From Actinomadura barringtoniae (lineage in GTDB: Bacteria > Actinomycetota > Actinomycetes > Streptosporangiales > Streptosporangiaceae), in assembly GCF_017573505.1 (NCBI RefSeq), contig NZ_JAGEOJ010000013.1, positions 296,627-360,626 of the forward strand: a DNA stretch of 64,000 nucleotides, read 5' to 3'. Each line of letters begins with the position of its first letter. The first letter of the stretch is position 1. Under the pieces are notes generated by a model. The model saw only the letters and a list, made by a program, of their open reading frames with translations. It searched no databases and was not told the DNA's origin. Made by a program: the position numbers and the translations under genes. Positions 26,240 through 34,574 of this stretch are shown here, in pieces.

Positions 26240-26608
26240 GTGAACGCGGCACACCACAGCTACCGGATGTCCTCTCATCAAGACCGGGCAGTTCGAGGCC
26301 GCGCCGGTGAGGCGGCGACTCGTGTCATCGAGCTGAACCAGCCAGGCGTGGACGGTACTGCCGAACACCTGCGGCGCGCTCGCCGCAGGGTCGCTGATGC
26401 ACGTCGCCAGCTCGAGGCGATCCAACAAGGTGCCGCTGAGGCTTTGATGGGTGTCGCCCGCGCGCACGAACGAACGGCAGAGGCGATGGAACGTCATGCC
26501 GCGCGCCGACCCGAGAAGGCCGATCTCTACACGGAGAGGGCGGCCTATCACCGCATCCAGGCCACCATCGCGCGGACTCTGGCTCTCCCAGAGCCGGGAG
26601 AGGGCTGA
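26240..26608 (+). CDS. Small helical protein, unknown function
   Basis: From GTG 26240, 122 residues (start uncertain; ATG at 26267 also possible, and the frame stays open back to 26204). It is Ala/Arg/Glu-rich with heptad-like runs (HLRRARRRVADARRQLEAIQQGAAEAL) and a C-terminal helix containing RPEKADLYTERAAYHRIQATIARTL. Predicted as a helical, possibly dimeric, cytoplasmic protein. I recognise no family. Stands alone, divergent from the membrane-protein gene on its left. Confidence 0.5.
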   Translation: MNAAHHSYRMSSHQDRAVRGRAGEAATRVIELNQPGVDGTAEHLRRARRRVADARRQLEAIQQGAAEALMGVARAHERTAEAMERHAARRPEKADLYTERAAYHRIQATIARTLALPEPGEG

Positions 26609-27192
26609 GGTCGCGTTCGCACGTGCCCGGTCTGGCGGATGCTCTCTTCATCTGTGGAGGGAAAGGGGCCAGATCACCTCGCACCCGGCTGGCCCGGCAG
26701 CGGGCGGGAGGCGCACCTGGCCCCTCCCCCTCACGACAGATTCAACGTGCGCCCGACTGCGAATGGGCGGGGACGAATGTCCTGTCTCGCGCCGACTCGG
26801 TGTTCGGCTGCCTGGGTCAGGTGTCCCCGGGCGCGTGGGCGTGGTCGAGGGGTACCGTGCCGAGCGCGGTGGCCGCCTCAAGGTCGGGATAGGCGTCGTG
26901 GATGGTCAAGTCGCGCCGCTCAGAGGTTGTCTCGGATCTCCGGCCGTCGTTGACGATCTTGTTTCTGGGGTCTGGTGATCTTCCGGGCCGTGGGAGCAGG
27001 CTGGAGTATGGCCTGGAGCAGGAGGCGCAGGGCTGGCAGCAGGGTGAAGTTTGTGCTGGCGGAGGCAAAGAGAAGGTCGCTCGCTGCTGAACTGGGCTAA
27101 TGCGTGGTCGACGCTTCGTACGATCCGCTCGTCGGCGTGGATCTCCGGGGCGGATGAGGCCCCATCGTGCGCCGGGCGAGAGGGGTTGTGTG
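26609..27192. other. Spacer without supported gene
   Basis: 584 bases. On the minus strand a short frame around 26820-26915 encodes LTIHDAYPDLEAATALG-like sequence that could be the tail of a lost gene, but no start or homologue is apparent. The promoter of the following secreted-protein gene probably lies in the last 150 bases. Confidence 0.3.
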
Positions 27193-27933
27193 ATGCGTAC
27201 AGCTGCGGTGTTGGCCGCCGGGATCATCGTGTCCGGCGGGGCGGTTGTGGGGTCGGCGGGTCCGGCGTTGGCGGGCGATAGCAGTTTGAAGGTGCTGCTG
27301 CCGGTCGCGGTGGCGGGCAAGCGGGGGTTGTTCGAGGCCTACTGCGGTGATGGTTCTAAGACCGCGACGGTGTCGTCCAAGGCCTTTCCGACCCAGCATC
27401 TCGCGCATGCCGGCGAGCCTCTGGACATCTTCTATCCGCTCATCAACCTGGTGAACCCCGGCCGCTACACGGTCTTTCTCAGGTGCGAGAAGGGCACCAC
27501 GGTCGCCACGCGTTTCAAGGTGATCCGCGCGACCGGGCTCCGCCCAGGCACTCCGCCGACCCTCATCATCGAGCCCAACCGCGTCAAGCCCGGCGGGAAG
27601 GTCTCGCTGACCGTCATCAACTCGCGCCTGTCCTCGGGCACGGTCACCTCGCCGGGCTTCACCGGGTCGGTCGCCTTGGCTTCGGCCGGTAAGTCGAAGC
27701 TGAGCGGAACCGCAACCGCGGCCTCCGCGCCCGGCACCTACACCGTGACGGCCAGGCTCGGTAGTAACGCCAGGATCGCGGCAACGGCTGCGTCACTGCT
27801 GGGCCCCACAATCACCGGGAAGATCACCGTGCTCAAGCCCGGTGGCGGCGGAGCCAAGCCCGGCGGCACCGGCGTCCACCATGCCAAGCGCCCAGGCGTC
27901 TGCCGCACGCGATCGGCCCCCAGCGCCTGCTGA
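27193..27933 (+). CDS. Secreted Ig-like/low-complexity protein, unknown function
   Basis: A 246-residue protein with a clear signal peptide (MRTAAVLAAGIIVSGGAVVG...ALAG). The middle, with two Cys, looks beta-rich (LLPVAVAGKRGLFEAYCGDG; GRYTVFLRCEKGTTVATRFKV), followed by a second beta-rich part (TLIIEPNRVKPGGKVSLTVI) and a Gly/Pro tail ending in CRTRSAPSAC. The pattern resembles bacterial Ig-like surface proteins, but no family is assigned. The odd basic, Cys-containing end may reflect a small frameshift near 27860. First of three secreted-protein genes in the same direction. Confidence 0.6.
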   Translation: MRTAAVLAAGIIVSGGAVVGSAGPALAGDSSLKVLLPVAVAGKRGLFEAYCGDGSKTATVSSKAFPTQHLAHAGEPLDIFYPLINLVNPGRYTVFLRCEKGTTVATRFKVIRATGLRPGTPPTLIIEPNRVKPGGKVSLTVINSRLSSGTVTSPGFTGSVALASAGKSKLSGTATAASAPGTYTVTARLGSNARIAATAASLLGPTITGKITVLKPGGGGAKPGGTGVHHAKRPGVCRTRSAPSAC

Positions 27934-28023
27934 ACCCGGGCCGGGTCGCGGCATGGGGCTGTGGCTGCGCGGCCGGGTGGACGCGGGCATCCCGCGGACC
28001 CGCAATGTGCTGCACGAAGGGTG

Positions 28024-28524
28024 GTGAAGGGATCTTTGGACAGGCGATCCACGTCGGGCGGCATCGCGCGATCGGCGCTTGCGGGGGTGGCGCTTGCGGG
28101 GCCGGTGGCCGGGTTGGTCTTGCTGGTGGGGACCCAGCCGGTGCAGGCGCATGAACGGCGCAAGACGACAGTGGTGATCGATCTGAGTGCGCAGCGGCTC
28201 AGGGTGTTCCGGTCTGGGCAGGTCGTTCTCGCGACCCGGGTGTCGGCAGGTTCAGGCCGGCGCTACTGCGTCGGCGGCCGCTGCGCGACCGCGACGACGC
28301 CGGTGGGGCATTTTCGCGTGTGGCGCAAGGTGAAGGCTTGGCATGAGAGCCTCCTCGGCTTGATGTACAAGCCGATCTACTTCTACCGGGGCTATTCGAT
28401 CCATGGTTCGCTGAGCGTCCCGCACCACCCGGACTCCCATGGCTGCGTTCGGGTCCCCATCGAGGTCGGGGAGAAGCTGAGTGCTCTCTTGCACGTCGGT
28501 GATCGTGTCATCGTGCGCCGCTAA
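28024..28524 (+). CDS. L,D-transpeptidase (YkuD family)
   Basis: A 166-residue secreted enzyme that forms or exchanges 3-3 peptidoglycan crosslinks. An N-terminal signal or anchor (GGIARSALAGVALAGPVAGLVLLVG) precedes the YkuD fold (VVIDLSAQRLRVFRSGQVV...TPVGHFRVWRKVK) ending in the catalytic motif HHPDSHGCVRVPIE, where Cys is the nucleophile and His its partner. GTG at 28024 or 28021. Sits between two secreted-protein genes of the element 1 surface cargo. Confidence 0.88.
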   Translation: MKGSLDRRSTSGGIARSALAGVALAGPVAGLVLLVGTQPVQAHERRKTTVVIDLSAQRLRVFRSGQVVLATRVSAGSGRRYCVGGRCATATTPVGHFRVWRKVKAWHESLLGLMYKPIYFYRGYSIHGSLSVPHHPDSHGCVRVPIEVGEKLSALLHVGDRVIVRR

Positions 28525-28629
28525 GGCCATCGCAAAGAACTGATCTTGATATCGGCGCCGGGCGGTTGGGTGCTCGGATCGCTGGTCAAAACCCCCTTCG
28601 GTGTGTCATTAGCTGATGGGGAGCTTGAC

Positions 28630-29844
28630 GTGGTGACTGTCGGCCGTCTGGCGATTTCGGTGACCGGTTGTGCGTTGCTTGGCGGCCTTGTCGGCGGCCT
28701 GGTTATCGGGGCCCCGGCTCAGGCTTCGGCGTCTGCCGGGCCGTGCCGGGGCAAGTTCTACACCGGCAAGGTGTACGTCAAAAAGCTCAAGGACAGCGGC
28801 ACCGTGGTCATCATGCCCGGCTGCCGTGGCCCCAAGGGCCGGGACGGCAGGGACGGCAAGAGTGCCAGCAGCATCGCCGACCTGGAAAAACTCAAGGGAT
28901 TCGCCAAGCTCAAGGCCGAGTTGAAGGGCGAGCCCGGCCCGCCTGGCCCCGCTGGCGCGCCTGGAGGCCCGCAAGGCGCCCCCGGCGTGGTCGGTCCTAA
29001 GGGCATCGCAGGTGACGAGGGTCCCAAGGGCGACACCGGTCCTGCGGGCCCCGCCGGGCCCGAAGGCCCAGCAGGCCCCAAGGGCGCCGCCGGTCCGCAA
29101 GGGCCCAAGGGCGACACCGGCGCCACCGGGGGCAAGGGCGCTACCGGCGCCACCGGACCACAGGGCGACCCGGGCCCGGCCGGGCCGAAGGGCGCCAAGG
29201 GCGACGCTGGACCAAAGGGCGACGCTGGGCTCAAGGGTGACACCGGCGCCAAGGGCGACACCGGCGCGACCGGACCCACCGGGCCTAAGGGCGCGGCCGG
29301 GCCCAAGGGCGAAACAGGAGATCAGGGAGACCCCGGCCCGGCCGGTCCAGCGGGCCCGGCAGGCGCTCAAGGTGCGACCGGGCCCAAGGGCGACCAGGGC
29401 GACGCAGGGCCTGCCGGACCCGCCGGACCTGCCGGTCCTCAAGGCAGCGCCGGACCCAAGGGCGACCCCGGCCCGGCCGGACCCGAAGGACCGGCAGGCC
29501 CGCCCGGAACCCCCGGAGGACCTCCCGGCCCCGCAGGCCCCGCGGGCCCAGCAGGGCCACTGCCCAAGGTGTCCTACGTCAGAGTCCGGGGCACCAACGT
29601 CACCGTCGACGCCGAGGGCAGGGCCAAACCCTCGGCCAAATGCCCCACCGGAACAACACTGACCGGAGGCGGGTTCGAGATGTACCAGTCGCCCCAAGCA
29701 GACAAGACCACCGTCGGCAAGGCAGTCGTCATCGACAGCTACCCCGGCGCCAGCGACAACACCTGGTACGTACTGTTCAGCTCATCGCAGACCACCGCCA
29801 ACGGCGCCGCCTACGCAGTGTGCCTCAAGGTCGAAGCACCCTGA
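28630..29844 (+). CDS. Collagen-like secreted protein
   Basis: About 404 residues from GTG 28630 (GGGGAG upstream; the frame stays open to 28546). Signal peptide, then a short Cys-containing head (GPCRGKFYTGKVYVKKLKD). Roughly 65-70 Gly-X-Y triplets follow, rich in GPKGDxG, GPAGPAG and GATGP. A C-terminal globular domain (VSYVRVRGTNVTVDAEG...CPTGTTLTGGGFEMY...YAVCLKVEAP) holds two Cys. Such bacterial collagens form triple helices, and the C-terminal domain may trimerise or adhere. There is no LPXTG, so it is likely released or held non-covalently. Confidence 0.88.
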   Translation: MVTVGRLAISVTGCALLGGLVGGLVIGAPAQASASAGPCRGKFYTGKVYVKKLKDSGTVVIMPGCRGPKGRDGRDGKSASSIADLEKLKGFAKLKAELKGEPGPPGPAGAPGGPQGAPGVVGPKGIAGDEGPKGDTGPAGPAGPEGPAGPKGAAGPQGPKGDTGATGGKGATGATGPQGDPGPAGPKGAKGDAGPKGDAGLKGDTGAKGDTGATGPTGPKGAAGPKGETGDQGDPGPAGPAGPAGAQGATGPKGDQGDAGPAGPAGPAGPQGSAGPKGDPGPAGPEGPAGPPGTPGGPPGPAGPAGPAGPLPKVSYVRVRGTNVTVDAEGRAKPSAKCPTGTTLTGGGFEMYQSPQADKTTVGKAVVIDSYPGASDNTWYVLFSSSQTTANGAAYAVCLKVEAP

Positions 29845-29971
29845 CCCTCGACCACCAGCCGGGCAGGCAGCTGCGATGGTGTGTTGGCGGGCCGGGCAGG
29901 TAGGGCCTGCCAGCCGTGCGCTGTGGCTCAGCTGGGCCCCTTCCGATGCCGGAAGGGGCCCCCGGGGCCGG

Positions 29972-31660
29972 TTACTTGACCTTGCTGGTGTTGTTCGCGG
30001 TGTTGTTGCGGAGGTTGGGATCGGCGGTGGTAGAGGTTGCTGTCGCCCGTACCGTGATGGCGGTCTTGGCCTTGGTGGCGGGCTTAACGGTCGCCGTGCC
30101 GGTGACCTTCCGGTGAGCGCCGGCGGCCAGGGCCGGCCAGTTGCAGCGGACCTGGGCGCCGCGCACCAGGCAGCCGGCGACCCGTGAGGTGCCGGTCGTC
30201 TGCACGGGCAGGGTCAGGGTGAGCACCACCCCGGTGGCGTCGGAGGGGCCGGTGTTGGTGACCGTCGCGGTGTAGGTGACGCGTTTGCGGCGCACCGGTG
30301 CGGTCGAGGTCACGGTGGCGCGCAGATCGGTGCTGGCGGTCACGATGTTGACGATTCGGGTGCCGGTGGCGTTGCCGCTGGTATCGGCGACGGCGACGCT
30401 GGCCTGGATCCCGCCGGTCGCACGGGCGGCGATCTTGCCGGTCACGGTGACCTTTCGGCTATCACCGGCGGGCAGGTCGCCCAGCGGGCACATGATCTTG
30501 GCGTCGTTGATCGTGCATCCGGTCGCCCCGGACACGGTCAGACCACTCAGCTGGGCAGGCATGCCCGCCTGCAGGACGGTGCCAGTCGCGGTGGCTGTCG
30601 CGGTCGAGCCGTTGTCCACGGTGAAGGTGTAGGCCAGGTGTTTCCCAGCCGTCGCCTCCCCGCTCTTGCCGATGACGAACAGGTCGGTCTTGCCCTTATC
30701 GAGCTCGGGGCGCTGGCGGAAGGCGACCCACTGGTCGGCGGCACGCTGGGCCTGGCCAGGGGTGAACCGGTCCCGGCAGCCCGAGGCCGCGTCGTTCATG
30801 AAGTTGTGGATCGGGTCCTCGCCCGGGGCAGGGCAACTGTCCAGACCCTCGGGGCATTTCCCGCTGGTCGGGTCGGCCTGGTACGGGGTGTCGTCGACCT
30901 CGTCACCAGGGGCATCGCAGCCGCCCTGGAAGGTGTGGTAGAGCCCGAGCCAGTGGCCGACCTGGTGCGGCAGCGTGCCGGTGTTGGCCGGGGTGGAGAG
31001 CATGAAGTCGGTCTGCATGACGACGCCGTCGTTGGTATCCGAGGTCCGGTACCACTGCGGTAGCGTCGCGTACCCGGCGATGTTCCCGCTCTTGCCGTGC
31101 TCATCCAAGACGTTGGGCACGACATAGATGTTGAGGGTGGCTGCGTCGGAGTCCTCGGCCCGCAGCGCCGTCATCGTCGGGCGCTGCTGGGCATTGGCCT
31201 GCTCGCCGTCCGGCGCGGTGATCGACGCCAGTGCGGCGTCGTCGATGGTGCCGAAGCCCTTCAACGTGAAGGTGAAGGCGGTCGCCGCGCCGGCCTGGCT
31301 CCCGGCGTATGCCTTGTTCAGCCGGTCCATCGAGTCGGCGACGTCCTGCTTGGTCAGCTCACCCTTGGCACCATCGGTCACCACGTGGACATACACCGGC
31401 ACGTTCACCGACCCAGCGGCGAGATCGGCATGGCCCCCCTTGGCGGCCAGGCCCGCCTCCGACTCGGCGTCGTAGACGGCCTGGTCCGACGGGGTGGGGC
31501 TATCGGGGTCATTGTCCCCGGGATCGTCGGCCCGGGCGGCGTGGCGCGCCACGCAGGACGGGCCCTGGGGCGCCATGGCATTCGCGACGGGCGCCGAGAC
31601 CAGCACGCCGCCCAACAGTGCCCCGCAGGTCAGCAATACGGTCGAGACCTTCTCGTGCAT
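29972..31660 (-). CDS. M43 (pappalysin-like) metalloprotease with HQVGH active site, DUF11 repeats
   Basis: A 562-residue secreted protein: signal peptide (1 to about 29), a zinc-metalloprotease domain (about 85-320) and two DUF11/Ig-like beta domains (about 330-562). The metzincin-type motif reads LPHQVGHWLGLYHTF at about 231-245, with all three zinc His but Gln233 where the catalytic Glu (HExxH) belongs. The codon is CAG at 30962-30964. The Met-turn region is NFMNDAASGCRDRFTPGQ, normal for the family. It may therefore bind without cutting, or be inactive. ATG start conserved with a good signal peptide. Element 1 cargo. Confidence 0.85.
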   Translation of the reverse strand: MHEKVSTVLLTCGALLGGVLVSAPVANAMAPQGPSCVARHAARADDPGDNDPDSPTPSDQAVYDAESEAGLAAKGGHADLAAGSVNVPVYVHVVTDGAKGELTKQDVADSMDRLNKAYAGSQAGAATAFTFTLKGFGTIDDAALASITAPDGEQANAQQRPTMTALRAEDSDAATLNIYVVPNVLDEHGKSGNIAGYATLPQWYRTSDTNDGVVMQTDFMLSTPANTGTLPHQVGHWLGLYHTFQGGCDAPGDEVDDTPYQADPTSGKCPEGLDSCPAPGEDPIHNFMNDAASGCRDRFTPGQAQRAADQWVAFRQRPELDKGKTDLFVIGKSGEATAGKHLAYTFTVDNGSTATATATGTVLQAGMPAQLSGLTVSGATGCTINDAKIMCPLGDLPAGDSRKVTVTGKIAARATGGIQASVAVADTSGNATGTRIVNIVTASTDLRATVTSTAPVRRKRVTYTATVTNTGPSDATGVVLTLTLPVQTTGTSRVAGCLVRGAQVRCNWPALAAGAHRKVTGTATVKPATKAKTAITVRATATSTTADPNLRNNTANNTSKVK

Positions 31661-31916
31661 GAAGCCTCCATGATCATGATCTTGGAGGCTTCAGCTTCGT
31701 TCCTGGCTGATCCGCCGTCAGCGCGCCGGGCAGCGGGCCCGGCCGAAAGCCGGTCGGGATTTTCCCAAGTCCAGGTGCGGGCCTGCAGCCACCTTGTCGG
31801 TGCCCAGTGGCCGGTCAATGGCCCTACGTCATGTCCCGGTTCCTTGGCGAGCGAGGCGGCGTGTCAGACGAGTCGACGATCCAGCCTTGAGGGAGTTCTC
31901 GAACAGCTTCTCAGGC

Positions 31917-31998
31917 TCCGCGGACCTCGCAAGACCAACCCAGCCTTGCCGCAGCGGCCGGCCGGGTGAGAGGCTCCCGGCGATCTGGCGTTCTTCAG
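31917..31998 (+). pseudogene. Fragment of the NlpC/P60 cell-wall hydrolase gene
   Basis: The stretch CCGCGGACCTCGCAAGACCA followed by GAGGCTCCCGGCGATCTGG closely matches the RTSQDQWSTLPHVPAGREAPGDLVFF region of the element's own hydrolase gene (22868-22949), with small deletions and an in-frame stop. Only about 80 bases are recognisable. The surrounding 31661-32467 spacer has no supported gene. Confidence 0.5.
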
Positions 31999-32043
31999 CT
32001 GTCAACGGCCAGTAGCACCTCCCCACCTGTGTGGTCCGGGGAC

Positions 32044-32122
32044 ATGCTTGACGCAGTGTTCCTAGGACGTGCTTGACGGTGTCTCGCGTGATGCTTGTCG
32101 GTCCCAGGTGATGCTTGGCGGT
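32044..32122. repeat. Four imperfect TGCTTGACGG repeats
   Basis: ATGCTTGACG (32044), GTGCTTGACGGT (32069), ATGCTTGTCGGT (32091) and ATGCTTGGCGGT (32111), all in the same orientation with start-to-start spacings of 25, 22 and 20 bases. They lie in a gene-free spacer upstream of the PLAT gene. They could be protein-binding sites or iterons; function unknown. Confidence 0.5.
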
Positions 32123-32467
32123 TAGAAGGTGTCTTCAATTCCCGCGCAGAGTACGCGCGCGTACGGCGTGCCCCGAAACTCGCGAAAAGGCGCGGCGGTC
32201 CCATACTGTACGGCGCCGGATCGGCGGACCGTACGCCGCCGGGCTGGTTCGAACTGCGCATATGCTCCAGCCGATACTCTCGCGGAGACTGCTCGAAGAT
32301 GAGCTATAAGCGACGCATGCCGCCACGCGAGCCACAGGAAATCCCTGCCGCCTCTTTGTTTACGTCCTTTTATGGCCGTTTAGTTGTCGACACGATCGCA
32401 GGGTGTTCCGATCTTGTCTGTACGGCATCGGTCGATGCCGTCCGGCAGCGACAGGCGGTGGCGATCC

Positions 32468-33532
32468 ATGGCGAAGATCAAGAACAATGCGATCAAGTAC
32501 CACAGGAGCGACCCGGCACACGAGAACGAATACGGTGTCGATTCCGAGTGCATGTGCCCTGCTCCGACCGACGACATGATCGCCGCCGGAACCGACGCGC
32601 CGATCTCCGGCCTGGCGATGGCCTGGGCGGACCACGGGACCGGCTCGCAGCCCTCAGTACACGATTCCAGTCAGACCGCCTACTGGTGGGCCACCGGGGA
32701 CGGCGAAGCGCTGCGCTCATTCGTGCAGACGAGCTGGGGCATCAACAAGGGCGCCCACGCGGGCACCGTCGCCCATGTCATCGAGACCGACGTCCAATGG
32801 GACTACCAGGTACAGGTACAAATCGGTGACGTCAACGGCGCCGGAACCGACGCCGACGTCTACGTCTCCCTGACCGGCGAGAACGGAACCGTCAACAATT
32901 ACCTGCTGGACCAGGCGCACACCAACGACTTCGAACAGGGCGGCACATACACCTATCCACTACGCCTGATCAACAGCGTCGGCAAGCTCAGCGGCCTCAG
33001 CATCCACCACGAGGGCGGCGCCGCCTCCAGCGAGATGTTCCTGGAATGGATCAAGGTCACCGACCACACCCTGAACGAGGAATTCGACTTCTATTACCAC
33101 GGCTGGATCGACGACGACCAGACCGTCACCCTCACACCCGCCGGAGCGATCACCGACTACCAGATCGCCACCCACACTGGCACCGAGAACAAATCCGGCA
33201 CCAACGCCAACGTCCACATCACCCTGCACGGCACCGCCGGCGACAGCGGTTCGCTGCTGCTCGACAGCGACGACAACAACTTTGAGTCCGGGCAGACCGA
33301 CACCTTCAACGTCTCCATCCCCGGCGTCGGCAACCTCAACACCGTCACGATCAGCTCCGACAACTCCGGCTCAGCCGCAGGCTGGTACCTCGACTGGATC
33401 AAAGTCACCCAGCAATCGACAGGCGCCTGGTGGCAGTTCGACTGCTACCGCTGGCTCGACTCCGACGAGGGCAACTCTCTCAGCTACACCCTCTCCGTCA
33501 CCGACTCATCCGCCTCCAGCGAACCCACGTAG
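32468..33532 (+). CDS. Tandem PLAT/LH2 domain protein
   Basis: A 354-residue protein with two PLAT beta-sandwich domains. The first is VQWDYQVQVQIGDVNGAGTD to FLEWIKVTD (about 122-203); the second is VTLTPAGAITDYQIATHTG to YLDWIKVTQ (about 217-320). Each has the GTDADVYVSLxG and WxLDWIKV signatures. A short aromatic C-terminal part follows (WWQFDCYRWLDSDEG). There is no signal peptide, so it is cytoplasmic or exported by another route. PLAT domains bind lipid or protein partners. ATG at 32468 is the start nearest the folded part; longer frames upstream look non-coding. Confidence 0.82.
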   Translation: MAKIKNNAIKYHRSDPAHENEYGVDSECMCPAPTDDMIAAGTDAPISGLAMAWADHGTGSQPSVHDSSQTAYWWATGDGEALRSFVQTSWGINKGAHAGTVAHVIETDVQWDYQVQVQIGDVNGAGTDADVYVSLTGENGTVNNYLLDQAHTNDFEQGGTYTYPLRLINSVGKLSGLSIHHEGGAASSEMFLEWIKVTDHTLNEEFDFYYHGWIDDDQTVTLTPAGAITDYQIATHTGTENKSGTNANVHITLHGTAGDSGSLLLDSDDNNFESGQTDTFNVSIPGVGNLNTVTISSDNSGSAAGWYLDWIKVTQQSTGAWWQFDCYRWLDSDEGNSLSYTLSVTDSSASSEPT

Positions 33533-33605
33533 AACAGAGGCTGAACCGACGAACGTGACCTGGGATCGCTCCCCGCGCGTTGCGACGATGACTGGCTCGT
33601 GGGCT

Positions 33606-34289
33606 TTAGCGAGAGTCGGCGATGTAGCGGGTGACGGGGCCGCCTTTGCGCGGGTGGGTAGAGATCTCGACGTCCCCGTCGAGGACGCGGAAGCAGGTCT
33701 CCTCGATGATCACAGTGACGGTCTTGCCTGCGTGGGCGATCCCTGGCCGGAGTTTCTGGCGGGCGATGGAGAAGGTTCCGTCGGCTCCGATGCGTCGGAT
33801 GGCCTGCCGGGGTTGGGACGGGGGCGGAGGCAGCGGCGCGGTGGAGGTCCGTGCTCCGGTGAGTTTGGCGCGTTGTTCGTGCGGGATCGGGGCGGGCAGG
33901 GTCTTGACCAGGAGCCCGGCGTGGATGACATACATGATGCTGCCGTCCATGCGCAGGGTGACGTTCTTGCCGATCAGGTCTCTGCCCAGGGCGACGGGGG
34001 TGCGTCCGAGTGAGACGACGCCGTCCTTGGTGGCCTTGCGGTCGATCTCGACGACGGCCGTGGGCGCCAGCGGGCTGTCGGCGCTGATGCCGCCCTGCGG
34101 TTCGGCCCCGGCGGGGCGTCCGCCTCGCAGGAGCAGCGTGTGCAGGTCGGCGTCGGTGAAGGACATCGTCCGAGTCCGGATCAGCTGCCCGTCGAGCAGG
34201 ACGTCGACAGTGCGGTGACTCAACCAGACGGTGACGGTGCGGCCGACCAGCTTCGGGCTGAACTTCAGGCTCTGGTTCTGCGGAAGCAT
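33606..34289 (-). CDS. Orphan transposase C-terminal beta-barrel protein
   Basis: 227 residues from ATG 34289. It has three related beta segments: VGRTVTVWLSHRTVDVLLDG, IGKNVTLRMDGSIMYVIHAG with LLVKTLPAPIP, and HAGKTVTVIIEETCFRVLDG ending VEISTHPR. These match the C-terminal tails I know from actinobacterial IS481-type transposases, but no DDE catalytic domain is present upstream. Either a transposase remnant or a domesticated DNA-binding tail. The frame is intact over its length. Confidence 0.5.
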   Translation of the reverse strand: MLPQNQSLKFSPKLVGRTVTVWLSHRTVDVLLDGQLIRTRTMSFTDADLHTLLLRGGRPAGAEPQGGISADSPLAPTAVVEIDRKATKDGVVSLGRTPVALGRDLIGKNVTLRMDGSIMYVIHAGLLVKTLPAPIPHEQRAKLTGARTSTAPLPPPPSQPRQAIRRIGADGTFSIARQKLRPGIAHAGKTVTVIIEETCFRVLDGDVEISTHPRKGGPVTRYIADSR

Positions 34290-34490
34290 CACATGCCGGC
34301 CCCTCCCGGGGGGCGCGGGACGAGTCCGCGCCTCCACCCCCTCGCCGGGACCTACGCGGTAGGCGTCCATGACACTACCGGTCACTAGGAGTCGGCGACC
34401 CCTGACCGACCGTGATTGGCGTTCTCCGGGGCCGCAGCCCACCGGCCTGGCCTCGGGTCCGGGTGCGGCGGTGGTCGGGCCGCAGAGCGC

Positions 34491-34522
34491 GTCACCGCGC
34501 CCCCTAGACGGGACGCGGTGAC
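34491..34522. terminator. Inverted repeat GTCACCGCG/CGCGGTGAC
   Basis: Perfect 9-base arms (34491-34499 and 34514-34522) located just downstream, on the minus strand, of the gene ending at 34575. The same hairpin occurs at 63819-63848 in element 2, downstream of the homologous gene, which supports a terminator role. It also marks the right edge of the element 1-specific cargo block. Confidence 0.6.
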
Positions 34523-34574
34523 GATGAGCTGGGCCCGACGCCCGCCCGTTGGTAGCGCGGGCGGGGTCGAGCGG

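Noticed and set aside
28850..29560. Repeated short units suggestive of a tandem repeat or CRISPR-like array
   Set aside because: They encode Gly-X-Y triplets of a collagen-like protein; no fixed-length spacers are present.
28609..29697. 362-codon minus-strand frame and related frames
   Set aside because: Antisense to the collagen-like repeats; repetitive composition explains the open frame.
33606..34442. Complete insertion sequence
   Set aside because: No catalytic domain, terminal inverted repeats or target duplication could be found around the transposase-tail gene.
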